A stretch of 64,000 bases of DNA from Acanthacorydalis orientalis (GCA_034766995.1 CM068314.1:36804208-36868207), one strand, 5' to 3'; positions 22,981-34,828 are shown, numbered from the stretch's first letter. Notes: generated by a model not told the origin, from the letters alone. Made by a program: numbers and translations.

Positions 22981-23812
22981 AACTATTAATAACAAACCAC
23001 TATTTGATTAGAGATCTTTTGTATTTCATATTATGTGCTACCTGACATATCATATTTCATATTGGAACTTGTTTTGAAATTTATAAACAAAGTCCATTAA
23101 AAATTGTTAAAAAGATTCCTTCTAGAAACTCATTATGTATAGTCTAACACTTGATTATTCATGAAAGTGATTTTTTGTTGAATAATTCGAAACGTTATTT
23201 TATAAAAACAAACATACATAAAATAATTTCAAAACTAAAAGATTATAAAATATTGTTTGATATCAAATAATTTTCTTTAATATTGTTCTTACGGTATTTA
23301 ACGAAAGTAATTGATTTAATACCGAATTCTTTACCTACGACTATAATCTAAATAAAGAAATGAACTTGAACTCCGAAATACTGATGTTAAGTTTAGTTAT
23401 GTAACAAAAATTCAAATAAAGATAAATGAATGTGAATATTTTATACTTTATACAAAATATCAAATAAGTAACCAAACTTTATACGAAATATTAAACAATA
23501 CTTAGTTAAAAAATAACAAATATCATAGCGTGATATAAAATCATAGAATATCTTAACATAAAATAGATACGACACATGTCAATAGTAGATTATATAAATT
23601 TTTAACGAAATTTACAATAAAAATACCGACTTGGATGTACAAATAAAAACTTCCTCAAAAATAAATAACAAAAGAAGCATAAATATAACAATCATATTTA
23701 TTTAATATTTCATATTAGATAGACGGATTGACTGTTTTATTCAAATATGATTTATTTTTAGACAGACCGTTTTTTACAAATAAATTATGATCTTGAATAT
23801 ATCCTTATACAT

Positions 23813-23871
<59 letters not shown>

Positions 23872-24480
23872 TACCTAATTCAAATAATAAAAAATATGTA
23901 TAAAAATTAATCAAATATTTTACAAGATAAATATCTGTGACGATTTATAATTACTTTTGATTTGGAGTACAAATATTTTCCTGAAATATTTCAAAAAAAA
24001 TTGTTACTACTTTAAGTATATTAAAATAACTAAGAATATATAAAAATGTATATAATAATTAGTGTTTATTGTCTGGAAATTTTCTTATTTTCATCACAAT
24101 CAACACTAAATGACCAAGGTACATGAACGTTGTTTTCATAAATCCATAAACATGCTTTAAAAAATTGTGTAAGTACTATAAAATGTTCAAGTATTAAAAA
24201 TAATTATATATTTTTATTCAAATATGCAAAATTGAAACGAGATAAAACGCGCTTATGAAGTAGTTTTTGCTTGTTATGATAATAAAATAAAAATTTTCTA
24301 TCGTAATGCTAAATGTAAGGTCAATTTTAGTAGGATGTTTCCCGCTGAGAAGCGTTATCAACTGAAATCTAACCGGCGTCATGTGATTCTATAATAGGTA
24401 TCAAACGTATTAGTTTAACAAAACTTAATTATACATGGACTTACACATAAAAATATACAAAAAAAATGTACTTGTATGCG
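22981..24480. other. AT-rich intergenic block
   Basis: One compound microsatellite at 23.8 kb; otherwise nothing supported. Confidence 0.6.
23812..23872. repeat. (CATA)n(TA)n(CA)n
   Basis: A perfect TA core of ~20 units with CATA on the left and CACACA on the right. Confidence 0.97.
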
Positions 24481-24481
24481 A

Positions 24482-24482
<1 letters not shown>

Positions 24483-24548
<66 letters not shown>
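24483..24548. repeat. (TA)n, ~33 units
   Basis: Abuts the GC-rich repeat at 24549-24625. Confidence 0.98.
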
Positions 24549-24549
<1 letters not shown>

Positions 24550-24625
24550 TAGGGGTATCTGCTGCCTACTCGCTTCGCTCATTAACCCCTGGACTCGTTG
24601 CGCTCGCTCACTTATCAATAATAAG
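24549..24625 (-). repeat. GC-rich insert with TGAGCGAAGCGAGTAGG motif
   Basis: It abuts the TA tract at 24483-24548. The minus strand carries TGAGCGAAGCGAGTAGG (24565-24581), and a related second copy of the motif overlaps 24593-24610 (plus strand ACTCGTTGCGCTCGCTCA). It matches the 18.7-kb insert. The flanking TA lies on the opposite side relative to motif orientation. Confidence 0.45.
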
Positions 24626-25143
24626 CATGTACATGTGACCCAATGAAACAAACATATTTGGATATCACAGAAGCCAGGTTTCAAATAAATAAATCGATCT
24701 CATGGATTTACATATACAATATATATGTTAGTACGCCTATATAAACATTTTCGCAGATAGATTATTTGTTGCAACATGTTTTATAAGGTTTTTGGTGGAT
24801 AATTTTGATTATATATATATATATCAATGAAAATTATTTTCATATTTTCTTTATATATTCCTTCCTGCTTCAAACACATTAGCAGCTACATAAACGATAG
24901 TCACAATGATTTTAGAATTACTGCATGTATGTATACTTTTAAAGTGTTAGGTTTTATCTCTTTTGATGAATTTATTGAAAACTTTAAAACGAACACAGAA
25001 AAAATATATTCGTATGAATTTAAAAAAGGTAGTAACGTATTTATATTGTATAAAAATATATGAAGTGTTTGATGAAGTCAATATGATTTAGTTAAAAGGT
25101 AATATGATTTATTGCCAAGACATATATCTAATATTTAAATTGA
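24626..25143. other. AT-rich flank upstream of the mariner fossil
   Basis: A 78-codon plus frame (24827-25063) has no recognised domain and does not match the mariner N-terminus. The expected mariner 5' end and inverted repeat were not found here. Confidence 0.4.
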
Positions 25144-25777
25144 ATTGCAAAATTTCATTTCACTATCTTTTGCTTGGTATATTAGCTTAGATCAAGAAGG
25201 CCACCGAAAGTTGTTGATGATAATATATGTGCGATTATTGTAGAAAACATTTTTGTGGATTAGTGAATGCATATTTTTAATTCAGTATTGAACAAACTGG
25301 AACATTTGGTTATATAAAACTTTTTTTTCAAAACTAAATATATGTATACCATATTATGCTATTTGGAGGGATTGTAAAGGAGTGATGTAACACGAGCTTT
25401 CAATAGCAGGTAAAACTGTTGATGGGGATCATTATCAATCAAGTCTATACTTTGCAGGTATAAATCGAGAGAAAACATTTAATATTAGCCAACTGAAAAA
25501 GTATCACATTTCATTAAAACAATGTTCTACTTCATGTATCATAGAAAACGATATAGAAATTGAACTTAGCTAGGAAAACATACATTATCCACTAGACTCT
25601 CTTGATATTGCACAGTTAGGTTACTACCTATTCAACTCTACGTAGAACTTTTTAAATTGAAGTGACTTTACATTATTTTAAGATCAAGTCATCAAGTTAA
25701 TTGGAAGTGCTTTGCTTCTAAAGATGAACATCATATAAGTTATACGTTATTCATATATTGTAATGAAAATTATATAA
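25144..25777 (+). pseudogene. decayed mariner-family (Tc1/mariner) transposase
   Basis: Remains of a mariner cut-and-paste DNA transposase, recognised by translating across stops and frameshifts. From 25144 the frame reads IAKFHFTIF, then a stop, then LRSRRPPKVVDD. This matches, residue for residue in spacing, the mariner segment with consensus FAKF..GDFSLED..RSGRP.EVDDD that follows the N-terminal helix-turn-helix. Around 25275-25310 a weak match to the LGYVKKL region follows. From 25364 another frame reads WRDCKGVM, stop, HELSIAGKTVDGDHYQSS, like the mariner WWDWKGV.YYELLP.G.T...YCQQL block. At 25509 comes FH*NNVLLH in place of FHQDNARPH. From 25565 the frame resembles the block running from GWEVLPHPPYSPDLAPSDYHLF to NFLN. 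The sequence between the LGYVKKL and WWDWKG blocks, which should hold the first catalytic Asp, is missing. The second Asp is now Asn (aac at 25518) and the third is Gly (ggt in LGYYLF). The N-terminus and both terminal inverted repeats were not found. The copy is dead and old. Confidence 0.85.
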
Positions 25778-25959
25778 AAATTTAAGTAATAATAAAAAAA
25801 TTAAAAATATTTTATTCTATTTTCATTAAAAATACAGCAGACTTTTTTATATATTTGTTTATGTATGAAAATCTACGAATTTACATATAAAGCTCCTGAT
25901 TTTTTCCTATGCTATTTGTTGGCTTGTAGTTTACTCAACATTCATATATATATATATAT

Positions 25960-26290
25960 CTTTAAGACGTGCACGTGGCTATGGAACGCTGAACACGCTC
26001 GTTGAAATAACGTGCGTGATTCACAATCATGGATTCTTTCTGTTCAGCCGCTCAGTTTTCGTTTACAGATTGATTGATCTGACACAATTGTCAACGTAGA
26101 TTACGAGTCGTAAAAGTGAATACACGACTTGACACGTTTTAAATCGATACGTCTGTTTTTATAAATTTCGATTTTATATGAATCACATGCACGTCGTATT
26201 TTTACACGTATAAGTAATCATTTGTGTCGCCTACTGATATTTTTCATTTTTCTTTATTCTGCTACGAAATTCGAAATTCGAGATGATTTG
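25960..26290. other. CpG-containing island
   Basis: Many CG dinucleotides (gtgcacgtgg, acgtgcgtga) and an acgtgc/gcacgt dyad tendency. No long frame. Possible regulatory DNA. Confidence 0.3.
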
Positions 26291-26827
26291 TGTATGTGTG
26301 TATATAGGCATGTGATTTTTTGATACGTTTACATATGATATATTTATGTATTTTTTCACATTCACTCTGTGAGGATATTTTTTGCAGTTACTTGTGAACG
26401 TAACATAATTGAATGTTTTGATTTTAATGGTTTGGTATAAATAATGTTGTTGTTAAATTTAGAATTGTTTTTCAATTTCTTAGTAAAAAAGGATCGTGTT
26501 TGTTTCTTATTTAATAGGAAAGAAATCAGTTTTTATTATATATGTGATATTTTAAAAGAAACAATACAAATAAACACGCAAAATGACATCCTACAATAAC
26601 AAAAATTTAAATAAATAGCAATTTAACGTCTTTATATTCCTATATTCATAAAAAAAACACACACTCCTTCAAGTATTAATATACTTTTACCATTTTTTTT
26701 AATGGCAGTTTATAAAATTAAATCTTGCACCCTGAAATCGTTTGGAGTCTTCAATCAACGACAAAATTAAGATATTTACAATATTTCATACTTTACTTTC
26801 AAGGGTAGATCTATTATAAAATTTTAG

Positions 26828-26829
<2 letters not shown>

Positions 26830-26892
<63 letters not shown>
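26830..26892. repeat. (TA)n, ~31 units
   Basis: Directly joined to the 3' end of the minus-strand retrotransposon fragment. Confidence 0.98.
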
Positions 26893-26894
<2 letters not shown>

Positions 26895-27206
26895 ATAAAG
26901 ACCTCTTCTATGATTTTCCATTTTATACGATTGAATGCCTCTATTTTCGACTGATTTCTAATACAATTTTTAATTTCCATATACCACATATTCATTGATC
27001 TCTTTCTTGGTCTTTTTATGTTCCTAGGTTCCCAGTTAATAATTTCTGCAATATATGCTGCACATTTCCATTTCAGAATTTTACACTTCTTATTACATCT
27101 ATGACTCCTGTCTGTTTTCGTATCCATTCTATTCTTTTACTACCTCTTCTTGTTATTTCTAGAATGCATCTTTCTATACTTCTCTCTGTGTTGTTTGGAG
27201 ACTATG

Positions 27207-27209
<3 letters not shown>
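26893..27209 (-). mobile_element. 3' fragment of a non-LTR retrotransposon (endonuclease-reverse transcriptase C-terminus), copy 1
   Basis: Read on the minus strand from 27209, this segment encodes the C-terminal region that follows the reverse-transcriptase domain in insect RTE/jockey-like endonuclease-reverse transcriptases. Visible blocks are ERCILEITRRGSKRIEWIRK, then ILKWKCAAYIAEII (family ILKWKWAGHVAR..), NWEPRNIKRPRKRSM (family W.PR..KRPRGRP..RW) and AFNRIKWKIIEEVF (family EAQDR..WK...EAF.Q.W). The frame stays open from 27127 to the TA tract. It is the same family as the plus-strand copy at 62332-63060: their DNA is nearly identical over stretches such as aataacaagaagag and agaatggatacgaaaac. 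Both edges abut (TA)n tracts (26830-26892 and 27210-27270). It lacks the palm motif, endonuclease domain and 5' end. It also lacks the last ~22 bases of coding sequence seen in the other copy, so its junction with the TA tract is not the same. The clade (RTE versus another) is inferred, not proven. Confidence 0.85.
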
Positions 27210-27257
<48 letters not shown>

Positions 27258-27270
27258 TACATATATGTAT
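27210..27270. repeat. (TA)n with CATA tail
   Basis: Directly joined to the 5' (truncated) end of the minus-strand retrotransposon fragment. Confidence 0.98.
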
Positions 27271-27616
27271 TAAAACGTTACTAAGTATGTTCGTTTCTGA
27301 AATTAGTAATCTAATTTTTATTTCCTATAAAATTTTTTAACTGTTTCAATATTTAATGTTTGAAAATTTTTATAGGCCCATACATTTTGCATTTTCTGGC
27401 TTAGTAAATTGAAATTTTAACTGTAAAGTTTTAATAAAACAAAAATATTTTTTTTATTTGTTAATTGAGTTTAATACTTCATTTGTACCAAAATTCTGTG
27501 AATATATCACTAGAGTAAATAAATAGTTAATAAATACATGTAATTTTATTATTAAAATGTATGTTTAAACTTTTTCTTATTATAAGAACTTATCGGTTTG
27601 TGATATATTAATAAAG

Positions 27617-27661
27617 TAATGTAATACATTTCATTAATTTTTTTAATGTAATACATTTCAA
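27617..27661 (+). repeat. short direct repeat
   Basis: The 17-base string TAATGTAATACATTTCA occurs twice about 27 bases apart, separated by an AT-rich spacer. Confidence 0.75.
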
Positions 27662-28090
27662 ATTAAAAAAGTATAATATAAAATATTTTCTTAACGGAAA
27701 TATCAAATGTTATTATAGAACGATTCTTGTATATTATATCAAGATTAATTGTTTTCTTATTACTTAAAGACAGTAGATTCATAATTTAAAATTAAAACTG
27801 AACATTATTTTATTTTTAAATTTAACTATCTACTTTTAATTCACTGTAACTAGCTTACTGTACCCACTTCCTTAAATATCTTCGATATTTAGTGATCAGA
27901 ATATATATAATTGACAATTTCATCTATTTTTGGCTACTCATATTGATTACATATTTTCAAGTAAATTTATCGATCATCACACTACTGTTTTTTTCTACGT
28001 TCATTTATAATTTAATTTTTTACTTGCTATGTACAACTCATTAATCATCTTTTCAAGCTCCCTCACTGAACCATTATGGACGTTCTATTT

Positions 28091-28096
<6 letters not shown>

Positions 28097-28139
<43 letters not shown>

Positions 28140-28152
28140 ATATATATATATG
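28097..28152. repeat. (TA)n with one AACA interruption
   Basis: TA core of ~20 units, then aaacatatatatatatg. Confidence 0.97.
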
Positions 28153-29579
28153 TTGACATAAAACATCTTTAGAAAACATTATGTGTTTATAAAAATAATG
28201 ATAACTGTTGTATTAAAATATACAAAAAACATACTTTTCGTACTACTTAATTTATCAACTGAATATTAGATGACGCGAATTAAATATTATACTTCAAACA
28301 GAGCGTTCATGTACATTTTCAATTCATTACATGAATGGTAACTTAAATTGATAAATGTTTCAGAAAAAAATGTCTATTTTTAAACAGTATTAAATCATCG
28401 TTTTCAAAGACTGAAACCATTTAATACCTTAATAAAGCTTGTACGTATGACGTAAAATAACGAGTATTATAATTACGTTTTGAATATTAATGAATCAATT
28501 TTTTATAAAAGATATTTTTGATGTTAAATAGTTTCATTAATCATATTTAATAACCAACAGATGAAAGAGGCATAAATACCTACGTGGGGTAATATATTGT
28601 ACATACACAGAAAAGTAATTAATTAACGAATTAACATCGTGGATACAATGAAAAACAGTAATCCATTGTGGCTAAACAAAAAAAAGTCCAGGAAAAAATA
28701 AATTTTTAAAACGTATTTTACAGAATCTATTTAATGTAAATACGTGGTATTTTGTTGACAGCTAAATAATTCACTTGCACTGGCTGTGCTGCGTGAAATT
28801 CGAAATTAATTATTGATGTGTAACGAGTGTAATTACAACAATGAGTAAATAGAACTAATAATAAGTGTTCACAACTTTAAATTATTTATGAAGTTATTGT
28901 AAACATTTTTTCTTGCAACAAACAAAACATTACTCATCAAATTAAATACTAATAAATGAATAAAAAATCATTCTCATACACATATAAGAAATAAACTTAC
29001 TTGATACCGTATAAACCATTTAAAACAAAACATTAAAAAATACTATTATAATAATTAATTCGTTCGTAAATTATGTATGTATTAGTGAAGGTGTAAAATA
29101 AAAAAATAAACAGAAAGCTACCAAATAATCTAAATTTTCTAAATATAAAACACAAGCTTAGTTTCGATCAAATTTAATTTTATTGAAAGGATTAAATCTA
29201 AATCAAATTCCAATATTAAATTATTATTTACATTTAAAACAACAAAACAGAGAATGTTTTTTATTTACAGTTATTTCATCCATTTAATTTCACAATTATT
29301 TAATTAATACCCACATTTATATAAATACAAAATGACTATTTAATAAAATCTAAATCCAAACGTAATTAACAAAAAGCTCATGTATATTTGATCAAAAATT
29401 TTATTCATTTAAAAATAATTACCGCTTTTAATGTAATAAATGATTTATAATACAACATATAAAAGCAAAACCAATCAAAGTAGTTAAAATATGAGCAATT
29501 TTGCATTTATATACATTTTTACACAGGAAGTCATTATTGAAAATAAATGCTTAACATTTTGTACAATATACAATTTATG

Positions 29580-29583
<4 letters not shown>

Positions 29584-29653
<70 letters not shown>
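29584..29653. repeat. compound (CT)n(TA)n
   Basis: About 15 CT units pass straight into ~20 TA units. Confidence 0.98.
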
Positions 29654-29658
<5 letters not shown>

Positions 29659-30145
29659 AAAACAGTGTCAATTAAATTAACTGGTAATCCCATTTAAACA
29701 GGACTACATTTTAATTGATTCTTTTCGATAATTTGAATTAATTTCACAAATAATTTTATTATTCACATTTTCACTGGATAACTAGCTATTTAATTGTTTT
29801 TGATATAAACGATATTTTTTTTGATTTTTATATTAAAACAAACAATGTTTTACAGATTGAAGTTCCATATGAAACTAAATATCTTTTTAGGAATAAAAAT
29901 ACTTCATATCAGTAATTAAATTTTCAACTTCGTTACATTCATTCATGATAACATTTTAATTTTCTGAGTTAAAATTATTTTTTCCATATTTTAAAAATTA
30001 TATTGTATCTCACATTATAAAATAAAACAAAGAGAATAATAAGTTTACATACAAACATAAGTATATTTTCACCCAGTGCAGGAGTGAAATATGAAAATGT
30101 TGATAATAAATAATATATGTTATGCAACATCCTGCACACTAAAGA

Positions 30146-30146
<1 letters not shown>

Positions 30147-30212
<66 letters not shown>
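30147..30212. repeat. compound (CA)n(TA)n
   Basis: About 8 CA units followed by ~24 TA units. Confidence 0.98.
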
Positions 30213-30216
<4 letters not shown>

Positions 30217-30462
30217 TAATAGTGAAATTAGATTTGCATTCTTATTCAAACTTACATTGGAATTGTGAACAGCACTTGCTTTTGTTGTAACTTCTCCACG
30301 AAAATTAAAAGTAAGAGGATTGTTCATTTAGTTTTACTTTTCATCTTGCACCATGTAAATAGCGCATTAATATTGTTGTTCTATATTACCGATTTTTTCA
30401 TCTATTTTCATATTTAATAATATTGTTCTTTAACAAATAAAGTACATGAATACTACTGCTGA

Positions 30463-31020
30463 AATACTACTACTACTATAGAAGCTGTTGCTAGTCCATC
30501 TAGTGCTGCTATAGAGGATGTTGATCTCATTCCTAGTGAGACGCAATGTTTACATATTTTATACGAAATAACTGGTTGCTCAGATTGTGATGACGAAGAC
30601 ATCCGAGAATGGCTGAACAGAGATGAGAATGAAATTAGATACCAAACTTTAAATGAAGCCGAAATCGTTAGGCAAGTTTTTCAAGAGTAAACAATTGAAA
30701 GCGAAAAGGAAGAAAAAAGAATTTTCCGTCATCCAACAATTAGCCATGTTTATGCCATAAAGACAAATTAAGATATCATGAAATATTTAAAAGAACAGAA
30801 CGAAACTAATGACGTGAGGAAGAGGTTCTTCTGTGATACATCAGAGATATGGTTCAGAGATTTGCTTCGAAGAAACAAAAAAAGTAACTTAAAATTAGTC
30901 TCAAAAGTCTCTCAAAAGATGGAACACGTGCCGAAATCGATAGAATAAGATACTCATTTAACTAATTTTATGATTAGAGGACTATCAGAACAACATTTAC
31001 AACAATACCAAATATTTTAA
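30463..31020 (+). pseudogene. C-terminal remnant of a Tigger/jerky-type (pogo superfamily) transposase
   Basis: A frame starting after a stop near 30460 runs to 30690 and continues beyond stops at 30688-30690, 30769-30771 and 30946-30948. It reads IPSETQCLHILYEITGC, then DEDIREWLNRDENEIRYQTL, NEAEIVRQVFQE, and after the first stop RHPTISHVYAIKTN and DIMKYLKEQNETNDV. This is the layout of the region after the DDE domain in Tigger/jerky-like transposases: a short acidic segment with a pattern like (D/E)D(V/I).EW...D....GYQ.L.D.EIV..V, followed by a helical SH.EA...L...M.YLEQQ segment. The DDE catalytic core, CENP-B-type DNA-binding domain and terminal inverted repeats are absent, so it is 5' truncated. 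Composition is visibly less AT-rich than the flanks. It could instead be the exapted tail of a jerky-like host gene, but the in-frame stops argue for a dead copy. Confidence 0.65.
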
Positions 31021-31799
31021 ATAATCTTTAAAGTAATGTAAAGTCAAACTTATTTTTACCTAAATCTTATAAAATTTTAATTTTAAACAAAAAATCACTA
31101 TTAAATCATCTAACATAATACTTAATATTTTGTTTTCCTTACTCTGTTGAGTCTTGTGATATGTACGATTATACATTCAACGATCAATCAGAGACAATAA
31201 TAAAATACCCAAACATGTAGGTACACGTGTGTATATATACTGCTTTCATAAATACCTCTAGTGTTTCTTAAAATGCTACATAGTCTTATGTTTCACTTTC
31301 ATTATTTAAGTTAATTGACTTCTGAAGTTGGCTGGTCGATTATTAGGGTTTTAGAGTGCTTCGACAGCTGAGGTAATAAGCGCCTGACTTATCAGATATT
31401 CATACATTAATATTGTTATATAGGTACGTAAACGTATGTTTTTTATATTCATCAAATTTATAACATACACACATACTTCAAAGAATTATACAAAAAATAT
31501 AGTAAATTAATAAAAGTATATAACGTACAGAATCAAGTTATTAACCTGACTTAAAAATTAAAAAAAATTATCGAAACATTAAAGTTTCTAATTAATCAAC
31601 ATATCTAAACACAAGTGATAAAATAAAACATTGTTTCATTGCAAAACAAGTTTTTGAAAATATAGTAGAACTGTGTATAAAAACAAGTACCTATTCATGC
31701 TTAGTACAATCATTTTTGAATTCATATTTCTTTAATGAAATGATTTACTAAATAAATGTAATTTAATTATAGTTGTGTTCATATCTATTATTACGGTTT

Positions 31800-31800
<1 letters not shown>
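31021..31800. other. AT-rich block after the Tigger remnant
   Basis: No 3' terminal inverted repeat of a pogo-type element was identified by eye. A slightly less AT-rich segment at 31320-31390 has no frame. Confidence 0.4.

Positions 31801-31801
<1 letters not shown>

Positions 31802-31850
<49 letters not shown>
31802..31850. repeat. (TA)n, ~24 units
   Basis: Perfect run. Confidence 0.98.
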
Positions 31851-31852
<2 letters not shown>

Positions 31853-31989
31853 AATACAACAAATATAATCACAAATATACTCAGCGTGAGTATAAAACAC
31901 AGTATTTTGAACAAAAGCGAGCTTGAAGCTACACACATGTACGAACATCAGATTTCTGTGTGTTTTTTTTCATTGACCATTTCTAACTA

Positions 31990-32220
31990 TTAAAAGCGTA
32001 CATTCCCACACAAACCATTAGTCTTGGCCCCCTGAGCGTACTCTTCGGCCCGTATCCACATTGCGGTCGGGACGATATACGACTGCAATATACGCACAGT
32101 TGGCGTCAGGACGCCAAACGCCGGACGCCAGAGAGAGCGCCATGCAAACAATTGAAAACAGATCTTGTAGCTATCAAGCACGGCCTTACGCGTTATACTA
32201 ATGTACATTATTTATTGGAT
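31990..32220. other. GC-rich island
   Basis: Strong composition contrast, with the GACGCCA hairpin inside. A 72-codon minus frame (31990-32208) contains AFGVLTPTVRILQSYIVPTA but no recognised domain. Confidence 0.4.
32101..32130. other. GC-rich hairpin with repeated GACGCCA
   Basis: TGGCGTC (32101-32107) pairs perfectly with GACGCCA (32110-32116) across a two-base centre, and a second GACGCCA lies at 32124-32130. It sits inside the 31.99-32.22 kb GC island. Confidence 0.55.
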
Positions 32221-32678
32221 TGTTGTAAGACAAATGTCGGTTATATGATACTATCATATATGATATTTCTTTTGCTACATTAAGATAAAAAAATGTTACT
32301 AAGTTATTTTCAACAGACACAATTTTACTCAATGGAGATAAGATATTGAACTTTTTTTTGTTACCCCAATTCCTCTATATGTATACATATATAATAATAT
32401 AATGTTATATTTTCAATTTACATTAAAATAATTTTAACTAAATATTACTGTCAAGACGATGAAATAAAAACTAACAGGGAAACTTCAAAATTTTAGTTTA
32501 AGTGAATTAAAACATCTTTTTACAACACTAATCTGTTTCAACGAAATTTTTAAATCAACATTCATACGATTTTACAACCAATGAGAATTGGCAAATAAAA
32601 AAGAATTATACAGCAATAAAAAAACTGTAAATGGGTTTATATGTTGTGAATGAAAACTCTAAATCTTGTTAAACAGTC

Positions 32679-32683
<5 letters not shown>

Positions 32684-32744
<61 letters not shown>
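32684..32744. repeat. (TA)n, ~30 units
   Basis: Left of the pair that encloses the 32.75-32.83 kb stem-loop. Confidence 0.98.
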
Positions 32745-32746
<2 letters not shown>

Positions 32747-32832
32747 AACAAAGATACAGAAAAAGTAATAAAATTGTATAAATCTCTGTGTAAAAACCAC
32801 TTTCAAATCAATTCAGTGGTTTAAATCGAAAA

Positions 32833-32835
<3 letters not shown>
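32745..32835. other. stem-loop between two long TA tracts
   Basis: The 91-base spacer between (TA)n tracts contains AAACCACT (32794-32801) and its exact reverse complement AGTGGTTT (32815-32822) separated by 13 bases. No coding potential. Confidence 0.5.

Positions 32836-32892
<57 letters not shown>
32836..32892. repeat. (TA)n, ~28 units
   Basis: Right of the pair that encloses the 32.75-32.83 kb stem-loop. Confidence 0.98.
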
Positions 32893-32895
<3 letters not shown>

Positions 32896-34762
32896 ACATA
32901 AATGAGACTCAGAGAAATAAAGAAACGTGAATGACGAATTTGAATTTTGCGAAATTTAGGTCCATAAAATGCAACACGACCCTAAAATCTACTTGAGATC
33001 TTTATTAACCCTTTCCACTCGACTGTCTTCTTTGAGGGAACATTGTAAATCTAATAAATAACAATATTATTTTTTTTTATAAAACATGAATTAATAAATG
33101 AATTTTTGAAGTTTTATTTGAATAAAGAAATTATTTAGAATGGTATATCGTTTTATTTGAAGTTATGTGCTACTTGCTACTTTGTTAAAAAATATGTTTG
33201 AGTTGCTAGTACGTGAAGTTAAAAAATCTCTGTGTGCACAGGTTAAAACATATCTATTTTATATAATTTAACAAGGAATTCCACAACAATTTTATTTTTT
33301 GAAAATAAATCCATTTTAATTAATATAACGTCTAGATAGAAGTCACATTTAAATAAAATTTTTACATATATCGACGTAATCAGAACAGAAGAGAGAATAC
33401 ACACCATTTTTGGGGAAAATTCGTTTTTTTCAATATTTGCTAATGCCATTGACGTACACATTAGAGAAGAGGGGCAATCCAATGAAATTTGCTTCTATTT
33501 GAGCATTTTAATTACAAACAAAAAATCTAATTATTTCTAAATCTAGACTGTTTAAAACGGACTACAATTAATATTTTTAAAAGAGTAATACTATTATGAT
33601 CTGTTTTAAAAACTAAATAATATTGGTACTTCATACTACTTATAGTTCATCTTTTATATAGAATAAAATTATGAAAGCTATATTACGTTAAACAATCAAT
33701 AGTTATAGACGTTAATACAATCATATTATCAAGTAATATAAACCTGTCGGAAGATCAGAATCAAACATACATATTAGTAGAAATACGTACCAGTTTACTA
33801 TTTAAAATTATCTAAAAACTTTTCGAGTATTATATTTATTTTTAATTCAACTTGTTTTTGGCACAGAAGAAATATTTTTCACATTTATTAAAACCGCTAT
33901 TAAAACAATATTTTTATAATTTTTATATTTTTTACTTTAAAATCATTTAATTATTTTTATCAGAAAAGTGACAAATAAAAAATCACGTAATTAATATATT
34001 TGTAACATATAAATAGTTCAAATTATAGTTCTTTAAAAACATATTCGTATTATTGAAAGTATGTTTATTATACTTTTAATTTATTTCAATTATTTGATAT
34101 TGAAATGCCCTATTTTTAAATACATTTTTTTCCTTAAAAAAATATTAAATATCATATTTAAAAGACACGAAATCAAAAAATGTACAAAAGCTGTTTAAAA
34201 AGATTGTAAATTACCTATAACATATTTAATGTACATTTAAATATCAATCATTTAGAATAAGAAAAATCATTAATAAGACGTTACAGAAACATAAAAAAAG
34301 TATAAACAATCAGCATTTCTTACTAAGTATTGATATCTAATATTAAAAAAAAATTAATACCATGTTTATACCATGATTTATAGTTACATTCATTAAATAA
34401 TTATAAGATAAATAAATATCAAGACAAACCAGTTTGTGATTCTAATTTTTTTTAGGCTCAAAAAAATATATTGGTAATAACAAAAATAATTAATAATAAA
34501 ATATGAGAACATATATACATTTTAATTTAATCAAAAGCAGAAAATATAATATGATAACATATATTTGATATAATTAATTAATTCGATAAATAATTGAACA
34601 AACGTATTTTATAAATCAAGTTTTATAACAAATTCGAAACGTACGTGAGCTCACTGTAAATTAATACCTGTTTTTAATGAATAAAATAAAGAATCAGGTA
34701 ATAATTTAGTTCGATAACAGTCAACTGCTATTAAAATAAAATTGATACATACACACATATTA

Positions 34763-34767
<5 letters not shown>

Positions 34768-34826
<59 letters not shown>
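34768..34826. repeat. (TA)n, ~29 units
   Basis: Perfect run preceded by a palindromic tatgtacata. Confidence 0.98.

Positions 34827-34828
<2 letters not shown>

Larger units (their letters stand above)
27271..30146. other. AT-rich intergenic block
   Basis: Apart from the TA and CT/TA tracts and the short direct repeat at 27.6 kb, nothing is supported. Confidence 0.6.

Noticed and set aside
24415..24684. 89-codon minus-strand frame near the GC-rich repeat
   Set aside because: It spans the TA array and the repeated GAGCG motif; no protein family, and the TA part is repeat translation.
26786..26892. Extension of the copy 1 retrotransposon frame through the TA tract
   Set aside because: The frame is open only because TA repeats encode Tyr-Ile; the true element similarity ends at 26893.
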